Source of the DNA: SAR116 cluster bacterium AG-313-A07
GTDB taxonomy: Bacteria; Pseudomonadota; Alphaproteobacteria; Thalassobaculales; Thalassobaculaceae
NCBI GenBank assembly: GCA_003284265.1
Contig: QBVV01000006.1
Coordinates: 1 to 64,000 of the forward strand
Direction: 5' to 3'
DNA: 64,000 nt
The notes under the pieces are model-generated. The model worked only from the letters and a program-made list of their open reading frames with translations. It did not search any database and was not told where the DNA came from. This document shows, piece after piece, positions 17,894-25,279 of this stretch (its first letter is position 1; each line of letters starts with the position of its first letter). The translations under genes and the position numbers were made by a program.

Positions 17894-18481
17894 GTAAAGT
17901 TGGTTAAAGTCTTTGCCGTTATCAATATCGTTCATAGTTTGAACGTAGCCGATTTGTTTCGGGTGATTAAAGCAGCGGATGGTATCGGTTAATGCATATT
18001 GTGTTGACCATCGTACATCTTTCATTTTTGGCAGCTTTTGACCTCCTGCCACTCCAATTAACCAGTATCCACCGTCATTGGACGGCCCAAAGATAACTTT
18101 TGATTTGCCAAGCTGCTTAAAAGCCAATCTAATATAATCGTATTTAACATTCGGAATATCGCTTCCGATAAGAATACACGGCCCATTGCCAACTCTACTC
18201 ATTGCATCTGCCATCCTTTCTCCCAGATGGCCTTTACTTTGGTACTTAATTTGCCAATTCCCTTTAGCGCAATGTTTAAAAAACCCTTTTGAATTCTTGG
18301 GGGTTATGAATAAATATTTCCTCACAGGTAGTTTGCGGTTCAATCTTTTAATTAAATTAGCTACTTGGGATTTATACCAAAATGTCGCTTTGATGTGTCC
18401 AATATCTTTTGCAAGTCTTCGTTTGACGATCCCCATTTGGGGTGCTTTTGCAAAAACTATGAGGTTTAAGTGGGTTCTCAT
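17888..18481 (-). CDS. TIGR04282-type glycosyltransferase (arsenosugar family)
   Basis: 197 residues with the DUF2064/TIGR04282 pattern: LIVFAKAPQMGIVKRRLA at the start, ILIGSDIPNV in the middle (nucleotide/metal site), and FGPSNDGGYWLIG. This family is a compact GT-A-like nucleotidyl- or glycosyl-transferase, named for its co-occurrence with arsenosugar synthesis genes. Here no arsenic methyltransferase or radical SAM partner is visible, so arsenosugar synthesis is not shown. It overlaps the preceding TIGR04283-type gene by 4 bases, a translationally coupled pair. Confidence 0.88.
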   Translation of the reverse strand: MRTHLNLIVFAKAPQMGIVKRRLAKDIGHIKATFWYKSQVANLIKRLNRKLPVRKYLFITPKNSKGFFKHCAKGNWQIKYQSKGHLGERMADAMSRVGNGPCILIGSDIPNVKYDYIRLAFKQLGKSKVIFGPSNDGGYWLIGVAGGQKLPKMKDVRWSTQYALTDTIRCFNHPKQIGYVQTMNDIDNGKDFNQLYS

Positions 18482-19155
18482 TTATTTGTCGTATTATATA
18501 TCTTCGAAATCAATTTTGGCGATACGCCTATGAAGTAGAGAAATAAACAAAAGAAATTTCGGGTTATACGCTTCAAGTAGCCATCGTCGACATAGCGTTC
18601 TGCTGATGTTATAGCGACTGTATCAAAAAGTGCTATTTTTGAATTTCCTATCCTTCGAACAAGGTCGATGTCTTCCATTAATGGCCATGGCTTATAGCCT
18701 CCGATACGTTTATAAAATCGGCGATATATTAGAAGTCCTTGATCTCCATAAGGCAAACCTAACCATTTATTACGAAACTGGACCATTTGTGTCAGTCTCT
18801 CAGAGGCTCTACTTTTTGTGTCTAAAGCAAATGTAAACACCGCAGCTCGATCTAGGTTACTTTTTTGGCTGGCAAACACTACTATGGAGGCGGCCCAACC
18901 CGCCCCAAGAACGGTATCTGCGTGCAGAAATAACAGCCAATCACCGTTAGCGGCTTTTGATCCAGCTATCAACTGGGGACCGCGACCCTTTTCACTGTAG
19001 ATCACTCTCGCGCCAAGTTTTTCGGCAAGACAAGCCGTTTCATCAGTTGAGTTAGCATCTACAACAATCAATTCTAGAGAAATGCCAGCTTTCTCTGCAG
19101 TATTTAGAGCAGTTATTGTAGCCTTTATGGTCCTAGCGGCATTATATGTAGGCAT
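18478..19155 (-). CDS. TIGR04283-type family 2 glycosyltransferase
   Basis: 225 residues from ATG 19155. GT2 features are IVVDANSTDETACLAEKLGA, GRGPQLIAGSKAANGDWLLFLHADT (DxD-like HAD) and MEDIDLVRRIG. A C-terminal hydrophobic helix is present. The conserved first beta strand of the fold (IISLSVIMPTYN) is encoded in frame upstream of the ATG, but no ATG, GTG or TTG occurs in that frame before about 19290. Translation may start at a rare codon (ATT/ATC near 19176), or the sequence has an error there. Function as for its partner: transfer of a sugar to an unknown acceptor. Confidence 0.85.
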   Translation of the reverse strand: MPTYNAARTIKATITALNTAEKAGISLELIVVDANSTDETACLAEKLGARVIYSEKGRGPQLIAGSKAANGDWLLFLHADTVLGAGWAASIVVFASQKSNLDRAAVFTFALDTKSRASERLTQMVQFRNKWLGLPYGDQGLLIYRRFYKRIGGYKPWPLMEDIDLVRRIGNSKIALFDTVAITSAERYVDDGYLKRITRNFFCLFLYFIGVSPKLISKIYNTTNK

Positions 19156-19344
19156 TATAACTGAAAGACTGATAATTCCCGCTTTCTTTTGACTTATGGG
19201 TGACGGGTGTTTTATAGCCGTTTTCCTAGCTTTTCTAATTTTGCGTTTGTGTTAATACTTTGGTTTTTCTTAGAATACATCGTTTCTCTACAAAGCTTCA
19301 ATAACAGTCTGGCACTAATTTTTTTATTGTGCTTTGCTATTAAT

Positions 19345-20406
19345 ATGAATAATGAAGCACAAATAGAGTCCCTTCACAAAGCGCTCTCTAAGTACGCTGT
19401 ATTTTCTTATTTAGAAAAAGATGACCTCAACGTTGTGACGACAAAAGGACTCGTTCATGATCATGTTCTCTTAAAATCAGACAATCATAGCGATTATCAA
19501 ATGGTAGTCCGGATTCCAAGGTTGAGCCAATTTGGTCTGGAACCTAGGGAAAATCTAAAATACCAGGCGGCTTGCTTTTCCGCGGCCTCACCAAGTAATC
19601 ATACGCCAAAGTTGATACTAGTGGTTGAACCTTCTGCTAATTTGCCCATGGGCGCGCTAGTTGTAGAACACATAAAAGGAAAAAATATTGTTTTGCCGAG
19701 CGATTTGAATGGCATGGCGGAGTGTTTCGCGAGAGTTCATTCATTGCAGACGCCAGAAACACCAGATCACTCCGAGCTCATATACCACATTGATCCAATT
19801 CGCGGGGTTGTTAAAACCATAAATGAACAGTCAAAATTTATTAGCGAGGCTACTAGTGACCCCGAGGTTCAAAAAATCTTGAGAGAGGAAGTGGAATGGG
19901 CGGGCGATTTCGCCAATCAAAATTCTAACTTACATCCGCCCCCTCGCCTTTGTTTAACAGACACTCATCCCGGTAATTTTTTGGTAGATGCGTCTGGGAA
20001 GGTATTATTTGTCGATTTGGAAAAGGCGCTTTACGGGTCGCCGGCAATCGATTTGGGGCATGCGACGATACTCACGTCAACATTGTGGGATTTTGACATT
20101 CAAGTGGAGCTTTCCCGAAATGATATAATCAATTTTTATCAAGCTTATTTGGATTTCTTGCCTGTAAACTTAGAGAATGAGATTAGGCCCTGGTTAATGC
20201 CTATGAGACGCCTAGCATGGATAAGGTCTACGACCTGGAGTTGTAAATGGGCCGCAAGGAAACAAGGGTCAGGTGAGATAGAGGCAGGTTTGAGGGGCCA
20301 AATACAAAATCATATAGCAAAGAGATTAGCTTCTTTCGTTGATTTGAGAACAATAAACTTGGTTCGATCGGAATGGATTGGCAAAAACAGGTTAGCACTG
20401 ATTTAA
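19345..20406 (+). CDS. Aminoglycoside phosphotransferase-family kinase
   Basis: 353 residues from ATG 19345 (the frame is open from 19207, but the extra N-terminus is only hydrophobic and unlike the family). APH-type kinase marks: catalytic LTDTHPGNFLV near residue 210, with the Asp and the metal-binding Asn, then VDLEKALYGSP supplying the second metal-binding Asp. These kinases phosphorylate small hydroxyl substrates such as sugars, choline or homoserine; the substrate here is unknown. It is divergent from the glycosyltransferase pair and followed after 2 bases by the DUF4169 gene. Confidence 0.82.
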   Translation: MNNEAQIESLHKALSKYAVFSYLEKDDLNVVTTKGLVHDHVLLKSDNHSDYQMVVRIPRLSQFGLEPRENLKYQAACFSAASPSNHTPKLILVVEPSANLPMGALVVEHIKGKNIVLPSDLNGMAECFARVHSLQTPETPDHSELIYHIDPIRGVVKTINEQSKFISEATSDPEVQKILREEVEWAGDFANQNSNLHPPPRLCLTDTHPGNFLVDASGKVLFVDLEKALYGSPAIDLGHATILTSTLWDFDIQVELSRNDIINFYQAYLDFLPVNLENEIRPWLMPMRRLAWIRSTTWSCKWAARKQGSGEIEAGLRGQIQNHIAKRLASFVDLRTINLVRSEWIGKNRLALI

Positions 20407-20408
20407 AA

Positions 20409-20621
20409 ATGAACAGAAAAATCATAAACTTAAGAAGAGAGCGCAAGCGAAGGAAAAAAAGTGCTCTAGAAGAAGAGGCGCAAATGAATAGGTTTAAGTT
20501 TGGCCGAATAAGAAGTGAAAAAAAGAAAGATGAAAACAATCAACGAAAATCACGTCAATTCTTTTCTGATCACAAACTAGAGAAAAATATTCCTCAAACA
20601 AAATCAGACCAAGAGGGGTGA
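20409..20621 (+). CDS. DUF4169 family small basic protein
   Basis: 70 residues from ATG 20409. The pattern INLRRERKRRKKSALEEEAQ, NRFKFGRIRSEK and a closing FFSDHKLE match DUF4169, a small alphaproteobacterial family of unknown function. It is very rich in Lys and Arg and probably helical. The gene starts 2 bases after the kinase and its stop overlaps the rnhB start by 4 bases, so kinase, DUF4169 and rnhB are probably one transcript. Confidence 0.85.
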   Translation: MNRKIINLRRERKRRKKSALEEEAQMNRFKFGRIRSEKKKDENNQRKSRQFFSDHKLEKNIPQTKSDQEG

Positions 20622-21262
20622 GGCTATTGCCTACTTTCATTTTAGAGGATGGGCTATCGTTACCCAGTGATGCCTTGATAGCCGGCGTTGATGAGGTTGG
20701 TAGAGGTCCATTAGCTGGACCAGTTGTGGCGTCAGCTGTAATTATTAACCGTTCTTTGTGCTCGGACAGCATACTTTGTACGATAGACGACTCAAAACGC
20801 TTATCACATAAAAATCGTAATGTGGCCCTAACATTGATTCGTAAGATAGCAATAACTGGTACTGGCTTTGCGGATAGAAACGAAATTGATAAATTGAACA
20901 TTTTATGGGCATCTATGCTGGCAATGGAACGGGCTATTGAGGAGGTTCAAACAAAGTTAGACCGACCCTTGGATGCCGTCTTGGTCGACGGTAATCGGCT
21001 TCCAAATTTAAAATGCCCAGGTTACGCGATTGTAAAAGGTGATACCAAATCGATCTCTATTGCTGCCGCATCTATTGTTGCAAAAACGACCCGAGATGAT
21101 TTTATGCTCAGGATGGCTTCTCTACATCCAGAGTATGGCTGGGAAAAAAACATGGGTTACGGGACGCAACAGCATTTAGATGCCCTGAAAAAATTTGGAC
21201 CGACTGAACAGCATCGCCAAAGTTTCCGCCCGGTTTTGGAAACTCTAAAAACAAGCTATTGA
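20618..21262 (+). CDS. rnhB: Ribonuclease HII
   Basis: 214 residues. It cleaves RNA in RNA-DNA hybrids and removes misincorporated ribonucleotides. The active site is visible: Asp and Glu in GVDEVGRGPLAGP (residues 23-35), the DDSKRLS segment, Asp in VDGN, and a final Asp in TRDDFM. The start is GTG 20618, whose GTGA overlaps the stop of the DUF4169 gene. Two bases of the start are thus shared, indicating coupled translation. Confidence 0.96.
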   Translation: MRLLPTFILEDGLSLPSDALIAGVDEVGRGPLAGPVVASAVIINRSLCSDSILCTIDDSKRLSHKNRNVALTLIRKIAITGTGFADRNEIDKLNILWASMLAMERAIEEVQTKLDRPLDAVLVDGNRLPNLKCPGYAIVKGDTKSISIAAASIVAKTTRDDFMLRMASLHPEYGWEKNMGYGTQQHLDALKKFGPTEQHRQSFRPVLETLKTSY

Positions 21263-21312
21263 TCTTTAATAATTTCTGGTACTACATCTAGTATAAAATC
21301 GACTAACTCATT

Positions 21313-21317
21313 GACTC
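21313..21317. promoter_or_regulatory. GANTC methylation site upstream of ccrM
   Basis: GACTC, the recognition sequence of CcrM, lies 35 bases before the CtrA-like box and about 90 bases before the ccrM start. Methylation-dependent control of ccrM is known in Caulobacter; here it is inferred from position. Confidence 0.5.
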
Positions 21318-21347
21318 TAAACAATTTTTTTCTTAACCCCATTGACC

Positions 21348-21362
21348 TTAATAGGGTGTTAA
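21348..21362 (+). promoter_or_regulatory. CtrA-like box (TTAA-N7-TTAA) in the ccrM promoter
   Basis: TTAA at 21348-21351 and TTAA at 21359-21362 are separated by exactly 7 bases (TAGGGTG), the full consensus for the cell-cycle regulator CtrA. The box ends 40 bases before the ccrM ATG, where a -35 region would be expected. CtrA activates ccrM late in the Caulobacter cell cycle; the same wiring is inferred here. Confidence 0.65.
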
Positions 21363-21402
21363 GTGATTATGGCCTCCTAATTTAAACTATAGGTTTTATA
21401 GA

Positions 21403-22491
21403 ATGTTGGACATTGAGAACTTGGGAGAGGGAAAGATCGTCCTTGGCGACTGTGTCAGCACGTTGAATAGTTTACCCCCGGACTCCGTTGATTTGATATT
21501 TGCCGATCCACCGTATAATTTACAATTGTCAGGAGAACTCCTGCGCCCTAATAACTCGAAAGTTGATGGTGTCACCCAACAGTGGGATCAGTTCGAGAGT
21601 TTTGCAGCCTATGATAATTTTACGAAGGATTGGCTTAAAGCCTGTTATAGGGTGTTAAAGTCGTCAGGCTCTTTATGGGTCATTGGGTCATACCATAATA
21701 TATTTAGAGTGGGAGCAACGCTACAGGATATTGGGTTTTGGATCCTGAACGATGTAATTTGGCGCAAAACTAACCCAATGCCTAACTTCAGAGGCCGCCG
21801 ATTTACTAATGCTCATGAAACAATGATCTGGTGTGCAAAAGGTCCTGAGGCAAAACAATACACCTTCAATTATGATTCGATGAAATCTCTAAATGAAGGC
21901 CTTCAAATGCGAAGTGACTGGTTGTTGCCACTATGTACTGGCTCAGAGAGGTTGAAAATAGAGGGGCAAAAGGCACATCCAACGCAAAAGCCAGAAAGCC
22001 TTTTATCTCGTGTTATTCTGGCGACGTCCAAACCGAACGATATCGTGCTGGACCCTTTTTCGGGTTCTGGAACTACGGCCGCTGTGGCTAAACGCTTTGG
22101 ACGAAAATACATTGGGATAGAACAAGATAAAGCCTACGCTATTTTATCACAAAAACGGCTGAAGGGAGTTAACACGCTGGCAGATCCAGAAGTATTGCAA
22201 ATAGATAGTAAAAGGCATGAACCCCGTGTCCCGTTTGGCAGTTTGCTAGATCGAGGTTTAATTGAACCCGGTGAATTAATGTTCGATGCCCGAAGGCGTT
22301 GGCATGCCAAAGTGCGTGCAGATGGCATGCTTATCTCAAATGAAGCTAGAGGGTCAATTCACTCTGTGGGCGCCGCTGTTCAGGGAGCCCAAGCTTGCAA
22401 TGGTTGGACTTTTTGGCATGTGGATAGAAAAGGTAACCCTGTTTCAATAGATTTATTTAGACAGATGGTTCGGGCTGAGCTCGCGGCTTGA
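21403..22491 (+). CDS. ccrM: Cell-cycle DNA adenine methyltransferase CcrM (GANTC)
   Basis: 362 residues, the usual CcrM length. It methylates the adenine of GANTC on hemimethylated DNA after replication. The order is that of a beta-class N6 methyltransferase: catalytic ADPPYNLQ near residues 34-41, then the SAM-binding DPFSGSGTTAAVA near 210-222, then YIGIEQD. The C-terminal ~90 residues (from about 265, VPFGSLLDRGLI... GWTFWHVDRKG) are the RAMA-like domain specific to CcrM orthologues. No restriction enzyme is nearby. Its 3' end overlaps the convergent MFS transporter gene by 39 bases. Confidence 0.96.
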   Translation: MLDIENLGEGKIVLGDCVSTLNSLPPDSVDLIFADPPYNLQLSGELLRPNNSKVDGVTQQWDQFESFAAYDNFTKDWLKACYRVLKSSGSLWVIGSYHNIFRVGATLQDIGFWILNDVIWRKTNPMPNFRGRRFTNAHETMIWCAKGPEAKQYTFNYDSMKSLNEGLQMRSDWLLPLCTGSERLKIEGQKAHPTQKPESLLSRVILATSKPNDIVLDPFSGSGTTAAVAKRFGRKYIGIEQDKAYAILSQKRLKGVNTLADPEVLQIDSKRHEPRVPFGSLLDRGLIEPGELMFDARRRWHAKVRADGMLISNEARGSIHSVGAAVQGAQACNGWTFWHVDRKGNPVSIDLFRQMVRAELAA

Positions 22492-23655
22492 ATAGCCCTC
22501 ACGTACGAAAAATAAAACCACTAGACCTATAATCCAAAAGATGATTGCTACAGCCATGCCGGCTCTTTGACTCTCAAATAATAGGGTCGCCCAACTAAAT
22601 AGCATTGGGCCTAAAAAACTCGTACATTTTCCTGACATGGAATATAGTCCGTACATTTTTATTTGCATAGAAGGGGGGGTAATCCTGCTGAGTAGTGTTC
22701 TGCTGGAGGCTTGCGTCGGTCCAATGAAAAAACTCAAAGTCAACCCCGCCGACCAGAATAATATAATATTTGTGGCTATCAATATAGCACTACCAAAGAT
22801 AATCAGCCCTAAGAGGGAGGTTATCACGGTGATTTTTGAGCCAAATCTGTCATCGATCCACCCAAATATAAAAGCTCCAAATCCAGCCGAAATATTCATG
22901 AAAATTCCGAAAACGAGCATCTCGCTGAAATCTAAACCAAACGTGCCCGCTGCGTATATCCCCCCAAATTGAAATAAGATCAATAATCCGTCAGCGTAGA
23001 CCATTCGGGCGAGTAAAAAAATCCAGATTGATGGGTAGTGCTTCAATTCCTGTAAAGTGTTTTTAACATTTTTGAAGCCTGGTTTGAGGGAGTGAATGAG
23101 ACTTGTCTTTCGTTCCGTATCAGGACAAAAAATAAAGAAAGGCCACCCAAAAATAATCCACCATATTCCCACTATAATTGATGTGGCCCGAATATGCTCG
23201 GCCAGCTGCGTATCTAGCCGTAAAAACTGCGGTGGGTTCTGGACTAGGCCAAATAGACATAAGGTAAGGCAGATAATAGCGCCAATATAACCGGTGCCCC
23301 ATCCCCAACCGCTTATGCGTCCAACTAGATGGGCTGGAGATACAGAAATTAGCGTTGCGTTGTAAAAAAGATTTGTGAATTCAAAACTTATAACGCCAAT
23401 AGATACGGCTATCAGAGCAAGCGGAATGGCATCTTGGGAAGGAGTCACAAACCACAGTGTTAAAGTTGCACTAATGGCCAAGACGCTGAAACATAAAATC
23501 CATTTTTTTAAATGACCCGTTTGTTCCGCTATAGCTCCGAGAAAAGGTGAGAGAATAGCAACCACAACACCAGAGATTGCTAAAGCGTGGCCCCACAAAA
23601 AAGTGCCATGAATTTCGTCACGAACAACAGCCTTTGAAAAATATGCAGACAACAA
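22453..23655 (-). CDS. MFS transporter, UMF1/Atg22-like; N-terminus frameshifted
   Basis: About 12 hydrophobic segments and an LSPFLGAIAEQTGHLKKWI loop near the start mark a major facilitator transporter of the Atg22-like/UMF1 type, whose substrates are not well defined. TTG 23655 is only where the frame can formally begin. The same frame continues upstream with the conserved family head (RAIISWCLFDWANSPHPTV), yet has no start codon before its stop. A short frame starting at TTG 23771 (MLSDTTLTPQERKK) joins it by a -1 shift in the A-runs at 23722-23736. The full protein would have about 440 residues. Confidence is high for the family, low for the 5' structure. Confidence 0.82.
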   Translation of the reverse strand: MLSAYFSKAVVRDEIHGTFLWGHALAISGVVVAILSPFLGAIAEQTGHLKKWILCFSVLAISATLTLWFVTPSQDAIPLALIAVSIGVISFEFTNLFYNATLISVSPAHLVGRISGWGWGTGYIGAIICLTLCLFGLVQNPPQFLRLDTQLAEHIRATSIIVGIWWIIFGWPFFIFCPDTERKTSLIHSLKPGFKNVKNTLQELKHYPSIWIFLLARMVYADGLLILFQFGGIYAAGTFGLDFSEMLVFGIFMNISAGFGAFIFGWIDDRFGSKITVITSLLGLIIFGSAILIATNIILFWSAGLTLSFFIGPTQASSRTLLSRITPPSMQIKMYGLYSMSGKCTSFLGPMLFSWATLLFESQRAGMAVAIIFWIIGLVVLFFVREGYSSRELSPNHLSK

Positions 23656-23714
23656 GAAGGTTATTATTACGGTTGGATGCGGAGAATTCGCCCAATCAAA
23701 AAGGCACCAGCTGA

Positions 23715-23771
23715 TTATAGCCCTTTTTTCTTTTTTCTTTCCTGTGGAGTAAGGGTTGTATCGCTTAACAA
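23715..23771 (-). other. Probable 5' end of the MFS transporter gene, in the other frame
   Basis: Eighteen codons from TTG 23771 (MLSDTTLTPQERKKKKGL), then TAA. The codons AGA AAA AAG contain A AAA AAG (23736-23730) in the phase used for -1 frameshifting in E. coli dnaX, with AGGA just before it. A -1 shift there leads into EKRAIISWCLFDW. No strong ribosome-binding site precedes the TTG, so the start is uncertain. Confidence 0.5.
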
Positions 23772-23827
23772 AAAGGACCGTTTCTATATTTAGAGGGATT
23801 AAAGATTTATATTATGCAAATGCCAAT

Positions 23828-24745
23828 CTAAAAGAGTTTATTGTTCCACTGATGTAAAATTGACCGTATTACAGCTATGAAGGCTATTGGCTGATCCAAG
23901 AATAAATGATGTTTAGCTTCAGGAATTCCAACTATTGGTGATCCTTTCTTCATAAGACCTGTCATATAATCCACTGTTGTTATGTCTAGCAGCGAACTTT
24001 CATCGCCATAAACTAACGCAGTTTTGCATGAGATTTCCTCTAGATAAGTGTGATATGGCTCTGTAAACCTCCGATTATGCATTGCCTTACCATCAAACTT
24101 CCAGGTCCATCCTTCTTTTTCCTCTTTAATTGAATGGTGCCCTATGTGTTGTACCAAAAAGTCGTTTTCACAATCCTGTTCAGGCATCAATCTAAAGCGG
24201 TCCAATGCGGTTTTGTAATCGGCGTAGTGTTTCTTATTGCCCATTCGGCGCACTTTTCTCTTAGAGTTTATTTCGGGAGGACGAATGGGCGAGTCGGCAA
24301 GAATTAGTCCGCTTATCGATTTACCATACTTTTGTGCAAATTTAGTAGCTGTTAATCCCCCAAAACTGTGTCCAATCACAAAGACATTCTCTCCAAGATT
24401 TGCGTCTTCAATGACTTTTAGCAGCTCTTCAGATCGAATTTCAGCGCTATACTCCGCTCTGTGACCACTCTCACCCATACCGGATAAGTCAAGTGCAGCC
24501 ACTTCAAAATCTTTACTGAAAAATGGGGCCAGGAAACTCCACCAGTGGGAATGTCCCCCGCCTCCATGAACAAATAGAAGGCCTCCCTGTTTTTGTGTGG
24601 TAGATGGTGTTCCCCAAAGTAAATAGTGTATTGGGCAGTTGCCTACATCAACCAAATGCGAAGATGATTGTTGGGAAATTGCCCATTGGAACCATAGAGG
24701 AGGTTTAGCCTTTTTTGTTTTTTTATTTTCCTCTTTATTTTCCAT
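23828..24745 (-). CDS. Alpha/beta hydrolase
   Basis: 305 residues with the alpha/beta hydrolase fold: oxyanion region LLFVHGGGGHSHWW (56-69), nucleophile Ser127 in GHSFGG, and a probable catalytic His in EAKHHLFLDQP near the end. The Lys-rich first 15 residues look unstructured. The reaction and substrate are unknown. It is followed on the minus strand by the MFS transporter gene at a distance of about 57 bases, so hydrolase and transporter could be co-transcribed. It diverges from the rhodanese gene. Confidence 0.85.
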   Translation of the reverse strand: MENKEENKKTKKAKPPLWFQWAISQQSSSHLVDVGNCPIHYLLWGTPSTTQKQGGLLFVHGGGGHSHWWSFLAPFFSKDFEVAALDLSGMGESGHRAEYSAEIRSEELLKVIEDANLGENVFVIGHSFGGLTATKFAQKYGKSISGLILADSPIRPPEINSKRKVRRMGNKKHYADYKTALDRFRLMPEQDCENDFLVQHIGHHSIKEEKEGWTWKFDGKAMHNRRFTEPYHTYLEEISCKTALVYGDESSLLDITTVDYMTGLMKKGSPIVGIPEAKHHLFLDQPIAFIAVIRSILHQWNNKLF

Positions 24746-24879
24746 TTCGGTCCCAGTAACGTTATCAAGCCATAATGAGAGGTTTTTATACTCGATTTAA
24801 TTCGATTTTCCATAAATAGTTTTTTATATGGTGTCGGACCGAATTTATGGCTTAATATTATCGGGTTAGGAGCATTTTA

Positions 24880-25278
24880 ATGGTTGATATAAAACTCGGT
24901 GTTTTTGAGATGGTAGAACAAGCACGGGCGGAGATCGAAGAAGTTGATACAGTTGACGCGATAGAACAGGCTCAGGACCCAGATTGCCTTGTTATAGACA
25001 TTCGTGACGTTAGGGAGCGGAAAAGGAATGGCTATATTCCGGGCAGTTTTCATTGTCCCCGAGGAATGATCGAATTTTGGGTGGACCCTGAGAGTCCATA
25101 TTTCAAGGATGTTTTCAACGAAAAGAAACGATTTCTATTCCATTGTGCCGCGGATTGGCGGTCCGCTCTAACGGTTCAAACTGTCACTAAAATGGGATTA
25201 GAGAATGCAGCTCACATAAAAGGAGGGTTAAACGCATGGTGTGAAGCAGGTGGACCTTTCACGAAGGATGAGAAGTGA
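24880..25278 (+). CDS. Rhodanese-like domain protein
   Basis: 132 residues comprising a single rhodanese domain, with AGGAG upstream of ATG 24880. VIDIRDVRERKRNGYIPGSFHCPRG is the typical first half. The catalytic cysteine is C89 in FHCAADWRSA, so a persulfide-carrying active site is possible. Single-domain rhodaneses move sulfane sulfur to thiol or cyanide acceptors; the acceptor here is unknown. The next gene begins 1 base after its stop codon, so they are probably co-transcribed. Confidence 0.88.
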   Translation: MVDIKLGVFEMVEQARAEIEEVDTVDAIEQAQDPDCLVIDIRDVRERKRNGYIPGSFHCPRGMIEFWVDPESPYFKDVFNEKKRFLFHCAADWRSALTVQTVTKMGLENAAHIKGGLNAWCEAGGPFTKDEK

Positions 25279-25279
25279 T

